Shown in pieces: positions 43,512 through 51,485 of a DNA stretch of 64,000 nucleotides (position 1 is its first letter; every line of letters starts with the position of its first letter). The DNA is from UMGS1649 sp045651205 (GTDB lineage Bacteria; Bacillota; Clostridia; TANB77; CAG-465). The stretch is from positions 1 through 64,000 of the forward strand of contig JAZRSA010000050.1 in assembly GCA_045651205.1 (NCBI GenBank), read 5' to 3'. The notes under the pieces were generated by a model. The model was not told the DNA's origin. It saw only the letters and a list, made by a program, of their open reading frames with translations, and did no database searches. Position numbers and translations under genes: made by a program.

Positions 43512-43748
43512 TTATGTGGTCCATTTGTGATTTTTGTATACATCTTTTACAAAACATCTCGAAAGTTTCGATTGTTCGATAAAATTAACTCTTCCACAAT
43601 TTTTACAGTAAGTATAAAAGCACAATTCTCTTTTCTCACAGGTTTCGCTGTTAAAAATGCTTGAATAGCCTACATTATACTTTTCTCCACATTTGCAAAT
43701 TACTTTTGCGGTCCTTTCCTTTCTAAAAATTTTACTAAAAAAAGTCAT
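43512..43748 (-). CDS. Zinc-ribbon micro-protein B (78 aa), paralogue of A
   Basis: Start at the ATG at 43748, 4 nt after GGAGGTA; the product is 78 residues. Cysteine pattern CKCGEKYN...C...FYTYCKNCGRV matches protein A, as does the KLSRCFVKDVYKNHKW tail. Identity between the two is moderate, well beyond chance over the aligned cysteines and C-terminus. Codon use is AT-rich like the chromosome, so if both were acquired, this copy is the older. It has its own promoter and terminator. Function unknown; a nucleic-acid or protein contact via zinc is the plain inference. Confidence 0.78.
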   Translation of the reverse strand: MTFFSKIFRKERTAKVICKCGEKYNVGYSSIFNSETCEKRELCFYTYCKNCGRVNFIEQSKLSRCFVKDVYKNHKWTT

Positions 43749-43793
43749 GATTACCTCCATAGTTATATTGGTATATTTTTTATTTCTTCTACC

Positions 43794-43822
43794 ATTATAC
43801 TATAAATCACGACTTTTTTCAA
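43794..43822 (-). promoter_or_regulatory. Sigma-A promoter of zinc-ribbon B
   Basis: Minus-strand TTGAAA (43817-43822), 17-bp spacer, TATAAT (43794-43799); same design as the A promoter. No terminator was seen between it and the U32 gene ending at 43826. Confidence 0.83.
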
Positions 43823-43825
43823 ATA

Positions 43826-46123
43826 TTACATAATGTTGTATCTTATACTATATTTATTTCTTATATTTTCCGGATACTTTCTCTTGTTTCTAACTATTTC
43901 AGTTATACAATCTGTATTATCTGTAACTATGTTATATTTCTTATTATATGTGTCTTCTATATAGTATTTCCCTTGTTTACATACAGCTTTACATTCATTT
44001 TTTTCTTCTGCATTTGATACGAAACTTGCCAACATACAATATCTAGTTGTCATAGCCGTAGCAAGTCCTTCTACAAGTTCTATATTTTTAACTTTAGCTA
44101 TTTTATCTATATCTGTCTCTTCTGTTTCAAATATAGGAGTAACAGTATCTAACATTTCAAAATGTTCAGCTGAAAAACTATTAAATACATTTAATGTGTA
44201 TTCTCCTATAAGTTCTATTCCATATTTTTCTTTAAGCTCAATTCCTAACAGTAAATATCCAACATTTCCAATAACTAATCCTGCTATTCCCTCTTTAACA
44301 AGTCTCTCTATATTATCTCTAATATACTTATCTAAATTCTTAAGTACAACATTTGGTATATTCATATATACTTTTGTCTTACCTATATATTTTAATATAT
44401 CTTTTTCATATTCCTTAAAAGCTCTTGCTGGAACATATAACTTATCTAAATTTGTTTCGTATCTTTCTTTACAAAGGGCAATATAATCTTCTTCTGGATT
44501 ATATCTATACATAAATATTCCTGTTGTTTTAGAAGAATTCTTTTTATTAGATGTTATTTGTAAATCTTTTTCTTTAACAGTTACTTCTTCTCTTTTAACA
44601 AGTCTAGCAGCTTCTATTTTTTCTACTAAAGCTCTTCTTAATTCGTTTAATTTAGAAACTGGCACAAACAATCCTTCATCCAGTTCTGTATTAATATTTA
44701 TAAATATTGTTGCAGTATCTTCAGTTTTAGCAAAAGTTTCGTTAAGTTTTTCCACTGTAACACCAACGCTTTTACTTGTTTCCGGAATGTATTCTAACTC
44801 TACAGATATATCTTTATCTAAAGATTTTGCAGAAATATTTTTATCCTTTTTAATAGTTACAATTATACTTTCTTCTACCCTTTTTTGCTTTTCCTTCTTA
44901 TCTAAATATTCTCTAGATTCTTTATTTAATTTATCCGACGATGTCTTGTATACAGTATCTTTGGCTTCTACTTTGCCTTTAACATCTCCAAGATAAACTA
45001 TACTTCCTTTTTCTATGTTTGTATTTAGTATGTTTCCCTTTTCGTCTTTAATACAAGTAACTACAAAAGATACCGGACCTTCAGAAGTTACTATTTCTAC
45101 ACCATCATGAAGATCTATATTTTCTTCTAATTTAAGTTTAATAAACCTATCTTTTTTAGCTAACACTTGTCCTAAATATATCCCTGTATTTTTAGGAGTA
45201 GTATCTGAAATACTTCTTTTATATCTTACTCCATTTAGATAACCATCACATCTACCACTACGATTAAATAACTGAAGTAATTCTTTTTCTGTATCATTTT
45301 CTATAACATAATTACTATCTACAGCTTTTCTATATCTACTTACAACACCAGCCGTATATTCTACTGTTCTATTTCTTCCTTCTATTTTGAAAGATTTTAC
45401 TCCCGCATTTTTAAGTGCTTCCAGTGTATCTAAACCATATATATCTTTCTTGCTTAGAATATATCTATCTTTTACTATTGCTTCTTTTTTAGATTCATTA
45501 TATAACGAATATTTCATTCTACAAGGTTGCGCGCAGCTTCCTCTATTAGCACTTCTTTCGCCTATTAATGAGCTTGCCATACATTGTCCAGATACAGAAA
45601 CACATAGCGCGCCATGCACAAATATTTCTACTTCCATAGATATATTTTTAGTTATATATTCTATTTCTTCTACACTTAATTCTCTACCCAACACGACTCT
45701 AGAAAAACCTAAAGATTCAATATATTTCGCTTGTTCTAAATTTAATACACTCATTTGCGTACTAGCGTGAAGAGCTAAATCTGGCATTATTTTATGTATT
45801 AATGTAGCAATCCCGATATCTTGCACTATTACTGCATCAAGTCCTTCTTTATACAACGCGCAAACAATTTCTAAAGCTTCCTTAATTTCACTATCTAAAA
45901 GCAACGTGTTAAGTGTTAAATACACCTTTACATCTCTTTTATGTGCATAATCTATAGCTGCTATATATTCTTCAATTGTTAAATTATTTGCCATAGTACG
46001 TGCATTAAATTTATTCACACCCATATATACGGCATGAGCTCCAGCGTTAACCGCAGCTACGAACGCCTCGTAGCTACCTGCTGGAGCTAATATTTCTACT
46101 TCATTTTCCATATTATTTTTCAT
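43826..46123 (-). CDS. U32-family protease-like protein (RlhA/YhbU-type)
   Basis: U32 proteins include RlhA, which hydroxylates a 23S rRNA cytidine, and collagenase-like peptidases. The 765-residue form has the N-terminal U32 TIM-barrel with ILAPAGSYEAFVAAV and HASTQMSVLN, the signature EIEVFVHGALC-type region (MEVEIFVHGALCVSVSG) and the cysteine cluster GSCAQPCRMKY. A C-terminal DUF3656-like region follows. Start ATG at 46123, 7 nt after GGGG; an ATG at 46129 is too close to it. Last gene of the secG-rnr operon. Confidence 0.9.
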   Translation of the reverse strand: MKNNMENEVEILAPAGSYEAFVAAVNAGAHAVYMGVNKFNARTMANNLTIEEYIAAIDYAHKRDVKVYLTLNTLLLDSEIKEALEIVCALYKEGLDAVIVQDIGIATLIHKIMPDLALHASTQMSVLNLEQAKYIESLGFSRVVLGRELSVEEIEYITKNISMEVEIFVHGALCVSVSGQCMASSLIGERSANRGSCAQPCRMKYSLYNESKKEAIVKDRYILSKKDIYGLDTLEALKNAGVKSFKIEGRNRTVEYTAGVVSRYRKAVDSNYVIENDTEKELLQLFNRSGRCDGYLNGVRYKRSISDTTPKNTGIYLGQVLAKKDRFIKLKLEENIDLHDGVEIVTSEGPVSFVVTCIKDEKGNILNTNIEKGSIVYLGDVKGKVEAKDTVYKTSSDKLNKESREYLDKKEKQKRVEESIIVTIKKDKNISAKSLDKDISVELEYIPETSKSVGVTVEKLNETFAKTEDTATIFININTELDEGLFVPVSKLNELRRALVEKIEAARLVKREEVTVKEKDLQITSNKKNSSKTTGIFMYRYNPEEDYIALCKERYETNLDKLYVPARAFKEYEKDILKYIGKTKVYMNIPNVVLKNLDKYIRDNIERLVKEGIAGLVIGNVGYLLLGIELKEKYGIELIGEYTLNVFNSFSAEHFEMLDTVTPIFETEETDIDKIAKVKNIELVEGLATAMTTRYCMLASFVSNAEEKNECKAVCKQGKYYIEDTYNKKYNIVTDNTDCITEIVRNKRKYPENIRNKYSIRYNIM

Positions 46124-46135
46124 ACCCATTCCCCT

Positions 46136-46414
46136 TTATTTACTCTTTATTTCTTTGTTTAATAAATAAAGTGTTTTATTGTTCAATTCATCTGTTACTA
46201 TTTTATAGCATATTCCTTCTTCGTATATTTTCTTTCCTGTTTCTGTTGTCTCAATTCTTGAATTAGTAAACACTGTAGGTTTAGAATTTGTAAACATCAT
46301 ATAATCCGTTACAAAAAGGCATCCCCATAAAAGTACAATTACTACCAACGTTACTAGTATTGTTGTAACCAATGTTTTTATTTTTTCTTTTCTCTCAAAT
46401 TGATTTAATAACAT
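46136..46414 (-). CDS. Small membrane protein of unknown function (92 aa)
   Basis: A cytosolic basic N-terminus (NQFERKEKIK), one membrane helix (residues about 15-38) and a 50-residue extracytoplasmic part with TNSKPTVFTNSRIE and GKKIYEEGICYKIV. A similar layout (TM helix, KP-x-F, a Gly-Tyr-Lys strand) is common in short Clostridial membrane proteins with no assigned role. It lies 13 nt after trmB and 12 nt before the U32 gene. Confidence 0.72.
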   Translation of the reverse strand: MLLNQFERKEKIKTLVTTILVTLVVIVLLWGCLFVTDYMMFTNSKPTVFTNSRIETTETGKKIYEEGICYKIVTDELNNKTLYLLNKEIKSK

Positions 46415-46427
46415 ACCTTCTCCTATA

Positions 46428-47081
46428 CTAATTAAATTTAGCTATTAATTTATATATTGGTCCGTTTACCATAAATTTAGCTTCATACTCTGTCATTATA
46501 TTTGGTTCTTCATTATCTAATTTACCACTATCTATATCCGCATGTAGGTTTAGTGTTAGATACTCAAAAAACATTCCGTATTTATTCATATTCTTTAACG
46601 AATACTCAAACAAACTTCTATTATCTGTCTTAAACTCTATGACTGATCCTTCTTTTAATATATCCTTATATACATCTAAGAAAACATCAGATGTAAGTCT
46701 TCTTTTTTCATGTTTTTTCTTAGGCCACGGATCACTAAAGTTAAGATATATTTTATCTACTTCATGTTCTCCAAATAATTCTTTTAATTCTAATGCATTA
46801 AAATCTAAGACCTTAAGATTATCTAACTTCTTTCCAATTTCTTCTTCATATCTTGCAATCTTTTTAGTTGCTAAAGATACAACTCCTTTATTTAATTCTA
46901 TTCCTATATATAGATTTTCCGGATGGCGATTAGCACATTCTGCTATGAATGCGCCTTTACCAATACCTATTTCTAAACATATATTTTCATATTTAGTTTT
47001 ATCTAAAGATTTAATATCTTTTAAATACTTATCTGACGATGCTAATATTTCATCGCAGTTTTTTACATTTCTTTGTCTCAT
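46428..47081 (-). CDS. trmB: tRNA (guanine-N7)-methyltransferase
   Basis: TrmB makes m7G46 in tRNA. Start ATG at 47081, 5 nt after AGGAG, giving 217 residues; the open frame extends upstream into the previous gene without a better start. SAM motif LEIGIGKGAFI, and the family signature LNFSDPWPKKKHEKRRL, with the C-terminal FKTDN motif. It is in a translation/RNA operon with rnr and secG. Confidence 0.95.
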   Translation of the reverse strand: MRQRNVKNCDEILASSDKYLKDIKSLDKTKYENICLEIGIGKGAFIAECANRHPENLYIGIELNKGVVSLATKKIARYEEEIGKKLDNLKVLDFNALELKELFGEHEVDKIYLNFSDPWPKKKHEKRRLTSDVFLDVYKDILKEGSVIEFKTDNRSLFEYSLKNMNKYGMFFEYLTLNLHADIDSGKLDNEEPNIMTEYEAKFMVNGPIYKLIAKFN

Positions 47082-47092
47082 ACTTACTCCTG

Positions 47093-47803
47093 TTATACAA
47101 TTAATGTTTTTGCTAATGATGCTAACATTTGTAATACACAAATTATAGCTGTAATATTGATTATTTGAAATAAATCCAAGTTTACTCTCTTTTCTTCTAG
47201 AGCTTTGATTTTATCTTTTCTCTTTTTTTCTATTTCCTTCATTTTAACTTTTTTATTAGCCGCTTCATAAAATTTCATTTTTATATCCATTGAATTTTTA
47301 CTCTTAACACTAGCTATTCTTTGTGAAATAGTTGCATTTCTACATATATGTATACCAAGCGCTGTTGCAGCTGCTATAAAAAGCATATTAAGAATATATG
47401 GTGTTATATAACCTAAAGTTCCTTTTAGTCTTCCTACTATAGATATATAGTTTGCAAAATATATACATTCCGCTGAAATAGAAGCTACTAAACCTATAAC
47501 CGGTATATACATATATGGCACTATACCAGCAAAAACAATTATTATTAACACTTTTGCTCGTTCAATCCATTCACCCCAAAATGTAACATTTGCTTTTTCT
47601 AATTTATACATTTCTGGAGAATTAACAACACTCACAACAGAAAGTATTGTTATTGCTAATATTATTAGTGTTGCTTTTAAAATATTTTTCTTAATATATA
47701 CACCAGTTTCTATTAAATAAGATTTAACAGTCATTCCTGAAAATCTTTCTTTAATTAACTCCTTAAAACTTTTTTCGTCTTTTCGTTCTTTCTTTATTTT
47801 CAT
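47093..47803 (-). CDS. Polytopic membrane protein (236 aa), function unknown
   Basis: About five membrane helices: residues 40-60, 85-110, 110-130, 135-160 and a C-terminal helix near 210-235. Between the last two is a Lys/Glu-rich cytosolic loop (MKEIEKKRKDKIKALEEK) likely coiled. I considered the SpoIIM family because of size and helix number, but its HG-x-x-E signature is missing, so I leave it unassigned. It ends 1 nt before the rnr stop region begins upstream, with only 1 nt between the two genes. Confidence 0.78.
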   Translation of the reverse strand: MKIKKERKDEKSFKELIKERFSGMTVKSYLIETGVYIKKNILKATLIILAITILSVVSVVNSPEMYKLEKANVTFWGEWIERAKVLIIIVFAGIVPYMYIPVIGLVASISAECIYFANYISIVGRLKGTLGYITPYILNMLFIAAATALGIHICRNATISQRIASVKSKNSMDIKMKFYEAANKKVKMKEIEKKRKDKIKALEEKRVNLDLFQIINITAIICVLQMLASLAKTLIV

Positions 47804-47804
47804 A

Positions 47805-49943
47805 CTATCCCCTACTTAAACAAAAATCTATTTGCTTTGTGTGTTCATCAGCTCTTGCTACAATTACTTTTACTTTCTGACCAATTTCATATTTCTTTCC
47901 TGTTCTTTCACCAATTAACACCATTTCTTTTTCATGATAAATATAGTAGTCGTCATCTAGGTTAGACATTGTAACTAAACCTTCGATTGTATTATCTAAT
48001 TTAACATAGATACCAAAACCAGTTACTGAAGATATTACACCTTCATACTCATCTCCTAAATGTTTCTTCATATATTTTGCCATAAACAAATCATCAAAAT
48101 CTCTTTCGATTTGCGTAGCTGTTTTTTCACATTCACTACTAGATACCGCATATTTTTCTGCTTTGTATTGTAACTTCTCTAATCTTTTACTATCTAATAC
48201 ATACCCATTTTCTATATATTCAGATATTACTCTATGTATAAATAAATCTGGATATCTTCTAATTGGTGATGTAAAATGACAATAATCCTTAAAGTTAAGT
48301 CCAAAATGTCCTAAGCACTCTTCTGAGTATTTAGCAAGTTTAAGCGATCTTAAAAGCATTTTAGATACTATCATATACTTTTTCTCATCATCAGCAAATG
48401 TTTCTAATGCTGTTGCTAAAGCTCTTGGATGTATTTTATTTATACCTTTAATACTTGAACCCATATTCTTAAGCATTTCGTTTAATTCTCTTAATTTTTC
48501 TAAATCTGGAGTTTCGTGTATTCTATATATGAACGGAGCTTCTAAATCTCTAAATGTCTTTGCTACTACTTTATTTGTAACAAGCATAAATTCTTCTATT
48601 ATGCTGTTAGATACTCCAATTGTATATGGCATTACATCTATAGGCTCGTTATTTTCATCTAAAACAAAGTGAGTTTCTGGTATATCAAAATTAATACTAC
48701 CATTCGCTACTCTCTTTTTATTTAAGATTTCATATAATTCTTTCATAAGCATAATGTCTGCTTTAAACGGAGCATATTCTTTTAACGTTTCTTCATTTTC
48801 GTTATTTAATACTTCTTCTACCTTATGGTAAGACATACGCTTTTTAGAACGTATAACAGATTTATATATTGTACTAAATATAACTTTTGCATCTTTATTT
48901 ATTATCATATCAACAGATAAAGCCAAACGAGTCTCTCCTTCTGTTAGGCTACAAATTCCGTTAGATAATGTTCTAGGAAGCATCGGTATAACCTTACCAG
49001 GTGTATAAATGCTTGTCCCTCTTTTTATAGCTTCTTTATCTATTTCACTGCCTTCAGTTACATAGTGACTTACATCCGCAATATGTACAGATAATTTATA
49101 TTCTTCATCCGAAATCTTTTCAACACAGATAGCATCATCAAGATCTTTTGCATCATCACCATCTATTGTATAGATGTTTTTATCTCTTAAATCCACTCTT
49201 GAAGATATATCTTCATCAGTAATAACTGAATTTTGTTCAGCTTCATTTATTACCGCTTTAGGGAATTTTTCATCAATTCCGTGACTCTTTAGTATTACTG
49301 CTTGTTCGATATCCTTATCTGATTCATGCCCAATTACTTCAACGATTTTTCCTTCAGCTTTTCTATTTGCTGTTGGATATTTAGTTATTTTAATAACTAC
49401 TCTATCTTTATTTTGCACTCCTTGAAGTAACTTGTATGGTACATATACATCTTCAATTACTCTTCCTTCTACACTTACAAAACCAAAAGAATCTGTTTTT
49501 TCCACAGTACCAACAAAAGTAGCTTCGCCGCGTTTAATTATTTTCTTAACAGTACCTTCTAAACTCTTACCTTCTTCTCTTTGCCCGTTAGTTTCAACTA
49601 AGATAATATCTTCATCGAAAGCACCATTAGTACATTCGCGAGATATGTATATATCTTTAACTTCCGTATCCGTAGATAAAACGCGCGCGAAACCAAACCC
49701 TTTGGATTTGGCTTCAAATTTACATACAAATTTATTTACATTATTAGGTAAGCATATACGTTTACTGTCGTCTATGTATATTTTACCGTTTACTTCTAGT
49801 TTATTTATTATCTTTTCGAACTCAGGCATATCTTCCTTAGGAACGCCGAAAACGACTGCAATTTGTTTTGCAGTCATTATCTTATATTCTTTAGAATTAA
49901 CATACTCTAATATTCTTTTACTTCTCTCTTCAAACTCTTTCAT
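47805..49943 (-). CDS. rnr: Ribonuclease R
   Basis: RNase R is a processive 3'-5' exonuclease for structured RNA. Start ATG at 49943 behind AGGTGG; product 712 residues. The N-terminal winged helix (AKQIAVVFGVPKED) is followed by two cold-shock domains, the RNB catalytic domain with IDGDDAKDLDDAICV (catalytic Asp set), HIADVSHYV and CHFTSPIRRYPDLFIHR, and a C-terminal S1 domain (GVISSVTGFGIYV). smpB and ssrA, often beside rnr, are not present here. Confidence 0.96.
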   Translation of the reverse strand: MKEFEERSKRILEYVNSKEYKIMTAKQIAVVFGVPKEDMPEFEKIINKLEVNGKIYIDDSKRICLPNNVNKFVCKFEAKSKGFGFARVLSTDTEVKDIYISRECTNGAFDEDIILVETNGQREEGKSLEGTVKKIIKRGEATFVGTVEKTDSFGFVSVEGRVIEDVYVPYKLLQGVQNKDRVVIKITKYPTANRKAEGKIVEVIGHESDKDIEQAVILKSHGIDEKFPKAVINEAEQNSVITDEDISSRVDLRDKNIYTIDGDDAKDLDDAICVEKISDEEYKLSVHIADVSHYVTEGSEIDKEAIKRGTSIYTPGKVIPMLPRTLSNGICSLTEGETRLALSVDMIINKDAKVIFSTIYKSVIRSKKRMSYHKVEEVLNNENEETLKEYAPFKADIMLMKELYEILNKKRVANGSINFDIPETHFVLDENNEPIDVMPYTIGVSNSIIEEFMLVTNKVVAKTFRDLEAPFIYRIHETPDLEKLRELNEMLKNMGSSIKGINKIHPRALATALETFADDEKKYMIVSKMLLRSLKLAKYSEECLGHFGLNFKDYCHFTSPIRRYPDLFIHRVISEYIENGYVLDSKRLEKLQYKAEKYAVSSSECEKTATQIERDFDDLFMAKYMKKHLGDEYEGVISSVTGFGIYVKLDNTIEGLVTMSNLDDDYYIYHEKEMVLIGERTGKKYEIGQKVKVIVARADEHTKQIDFCLSRG

Positions 49944-49952
49944 ATCCACCTA

Positions 49953-50189
49953 TTACTTAGTTATTGTAATTGTAGTTGCAAAGCATAATACTACGAATGC
50001 AATTCCTAAATATATAGTTAATTTAGATAATACTCCATCTAAAGTCTTTCCTTTATTTGCACCATAGAATGTATTTCCTAATGCTGCTGAAGCTCCGTCT
50101 TTAGAACTTTGCATCATTACTACAATTGTTAATGCAACTGCTACTATTAATGTTAATGCTATGCATATCCATGCAATCCATCCAATCAT
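49953..50189 (-). CDS. secG: Protein-export membrane protein SecG
   Basis: SecG supports the SecYE channel. Start ATG at 50189, 7 nt after GGAGGG, giving 78 residues; the longer frame upstream runs through the promoter. Two membrane helices (residues 3-23 and 55-75) flank the conserved loop MMQSSKDGASAALGNTFYG. The secG-rnr order is common in Firmicutes. Confidence 0.93.
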   Translation of the reverse strand: MIGWIAWICIALTLIVAVALTIVVMMQSSKDGASAALGNTFYGANKGKTLDGVLSKLTIYLGIAFVVLCFATTITITK

Positions 50190-50223
50190 TTTATTCCCTC
50201 CAGTTTGTATTTTTAACACAAAG

Positions 50224-50252
50224 ATTATACCATACATATATATAATTTACAA
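50224..50252 (-). promoter_or_regulatory. Sigma-A promoter of the secG-rnr operon
   Basis: Minus-strand TTGTAA (50247-50252), 17-bp spacer, TATAAT (50224-50229). Confidence 0.75.
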
Positions 50253-50302
50253 CAAAAGAAATAAAAAGTTTGCCCGTTTTTTCAAATTTTTTAATATTTT
50301 TG

Positions 50303-50331
50303 TTGACATTAACATACAATTATATTATACT
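50303..50331 (+). promoter_or_regulatory. Sigma-A promoter of initiator tRNA gene
   Basis: TTGACA (50303-50308), 17-bp spacer, TATACT (50326-50331), about 6-8 nt before the likely start point and just upstream of the tRNA. Confidence 0.88.
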
Positions 50332-50343
50332 AATAACATGCAT

Positions 50344-50419
50344 CGCGGGGTAGAGCAGTCGGCAGCTCGTCGGGCTCATAACCCGAAGGTCACAGGTTCA
50401 AGTCCTGTCCCCGCAACCA
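50344..50419 (+). tRNA. Initiator tRNA-fMet (CAT)
   Basis: 76 nt including encoded CCA. The acceptor is CGCGGGG/CCCCGCA with C1 unpaired against A72, and the anticodon stem has three G:C pairs (GGG-CTCATAA-CCC), both hallmarks of bacterial initiator tRNA. D-stem A11:U24 agrees. The anticodon CAT is at 50377-50379, the TPsiC arm ACAGG-TTCAAGT-CCTGT. Its formyltransferase Fmt is also in the window. Confidence 0.96.
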
Positions 50420-50423
50420 TATT

Positions 50424-50455
50424 AAAAAGAAGAGTGAATAATCACTCTTCTTTTT
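50424..50455 (+). terminator. Bidirectional terminator after tRNA-fMet
   Basis: A 14-bp stem (50424-50437 with 50442-50455, AAAAAGAAGAGTGA/TCACTCTTCTTTTT) that also closes the convergent 294-aa gene. Confidence 0.88.
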
Positions 50456-50458
50456 TGT

Positions 50459-51343
50459 TTATTTGTTTTCTACTGCTTCAACAACTTCTTTTTTATTTTT
50501 TCCTTTAAAGTGTGGCATTTTAGGTTTTATTTCATTTACTGATATAGTTACACCAAATATTAGTTTTACAACCCATAACATTATAAACAACACTCCCATT
50601 GGTATTACACATGATGTAATTAGTAATATTGCTAACGCATTCATAAAGTTGCTTAATAAATCTTTACCTTTTTCTAGCAGTTTTTCTACAGAATTCCCAA
50701 CACTAGAAACAACATTAGAAACTGTACCTGTTATCTTGTCCCATAAGTTTGTTTCAGTTTTTTCATCCTCTTTTTCTTCAACTTTGTTATTTTGAACATC
50801 CGTAGCACTTTCAATAGTTTTAGATATTGTAGTACCATATGTGTCTTCAATAAACATACTTAGTTTCACACTAACTGGCACTATTGTAAATATAACAAGT
50901 CCAAATGCCGCCAATTTAAATGCTAAAACTTTTAACTTTTCTTTCTTTGTAAATAAATAAGTTGCACATAACACACATGCTGCTGGTATTAAAATCAAGA
51001 ATGTTAATTTACCAGTAAGTGTAAGCAATATCTTTTCTAAAAATATTACTCCTAACACAATTAACAAGTATCCACTCATATCCATAAGTTGGTTTGCTAT
51101 TGGTGTCGTTGCATCTCCAGGCGCTGCTGCAAGTATTGTCGCCGCTCCCGCTGTTGCTGCAGTAAGTCCAATAACTTGTCCTTCTTTTTTATTTAAGTGC
51201 TCAATAGATCCGTTATGGAATTCCGGTTCACCAAAAACTTTAGCCAAAGGGAACATTGATACTACTGCTAATATAATCAATCCTATTGCAACACCTATTT
51301 TAATTAATATTTCCTTATTGTTCATAAAAAACTCTTTGTTCAT
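50459..51343 (-). CDS. Membrane protein of unknown function (294 aa)
   Basis: Five to six membrane helices: residue 10-35, 80-100, 105-130 (GKLTFLILIPAACVLCATYLF is one), 140-165 and 240-270. Between helices four and five is a long extracellular or cytosolic linker with low-complexity Glu/Lys and Ser/Val stretches (KVEEKEDEKTETN, GTVSNVVSSVGNSVEKLLEK). I do not recognise the family. It is monocistronic, with a clean GGAG at 7 nt, its own promoter and terminators at both ends. Confidence 0.78.
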   Translation of the reverse strand: MNKEFFMNNKEILIKIGVAIGLIILAVVSMFPLAKVFGEPEFHNGSIEHLNKKEGQVIGLTAATAGAATILAAAPGDATTPIANQLMDMSGYLLIVLGVIFLEKILLTLTGKLTFLILIPAACVLCATYLFTKKEKLKVLAFKLAAFGLVIFTIVPVSVKLSMFIEDTYGTTISKTIESATDVQNNKVEEKEDEKTETNLWDKITGTVSNVVSSVGNSVEKLLEKGKDLLSNFMNALAILLITSCVIPMGVLFIMLWVVKLIFGVTISVNEIKPKMPHFKGKNKKEVVEAVENK

Positions 51344-51396
51344 AAATTTCTCCTTTCTAATTACAGTAAATGTAATTTACGCGAATTTATATTTAC

Positions 51397-51425
51397 ATAT
51401 TATCACTCGCAAGATTCTTTTTCAA
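51397..51425 (-). promoter_or_regulatory. Sigma-A promoter of the 294-aa gene
   Basis: Minus-strand TTGAAA (51420-51425), 17-bp spacer, TAATAT (51397-51402). A small inverted repeat (ATTAC-N7-GTAAT, about 51360-51376) lies in the leader. Confidence 0.65.
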
Positions 51426-51450
51426 CAAAATATTACATTATACGCAAAAA

Positions 51451-51476
51451 AGATAGAGCATTTTAAATCTCTATCT
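51451..51476 (-). terminator. Terminator after the LCP gene
   Basis: Stem AGATAGAG (51451-51458) with CTCTATCT (51469-51476), A/T-flanked, with T-rich minus-strand tail. Confidence 0.75.
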
Positions 51477-51485
51477 TCTTTTGTT

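Noticed and set aside
47093..47803. SpoIIM for the 236-aa membrane protein
   Set aside because: Size and helix count fit loosely, but the conserved HG-x-x-E region of SpoIIM is absent.
50163..50508. Plus-strand frame running through the initiator tRNA
   Set aside because: It is an accidental opening across a tRNA gene and terminator.
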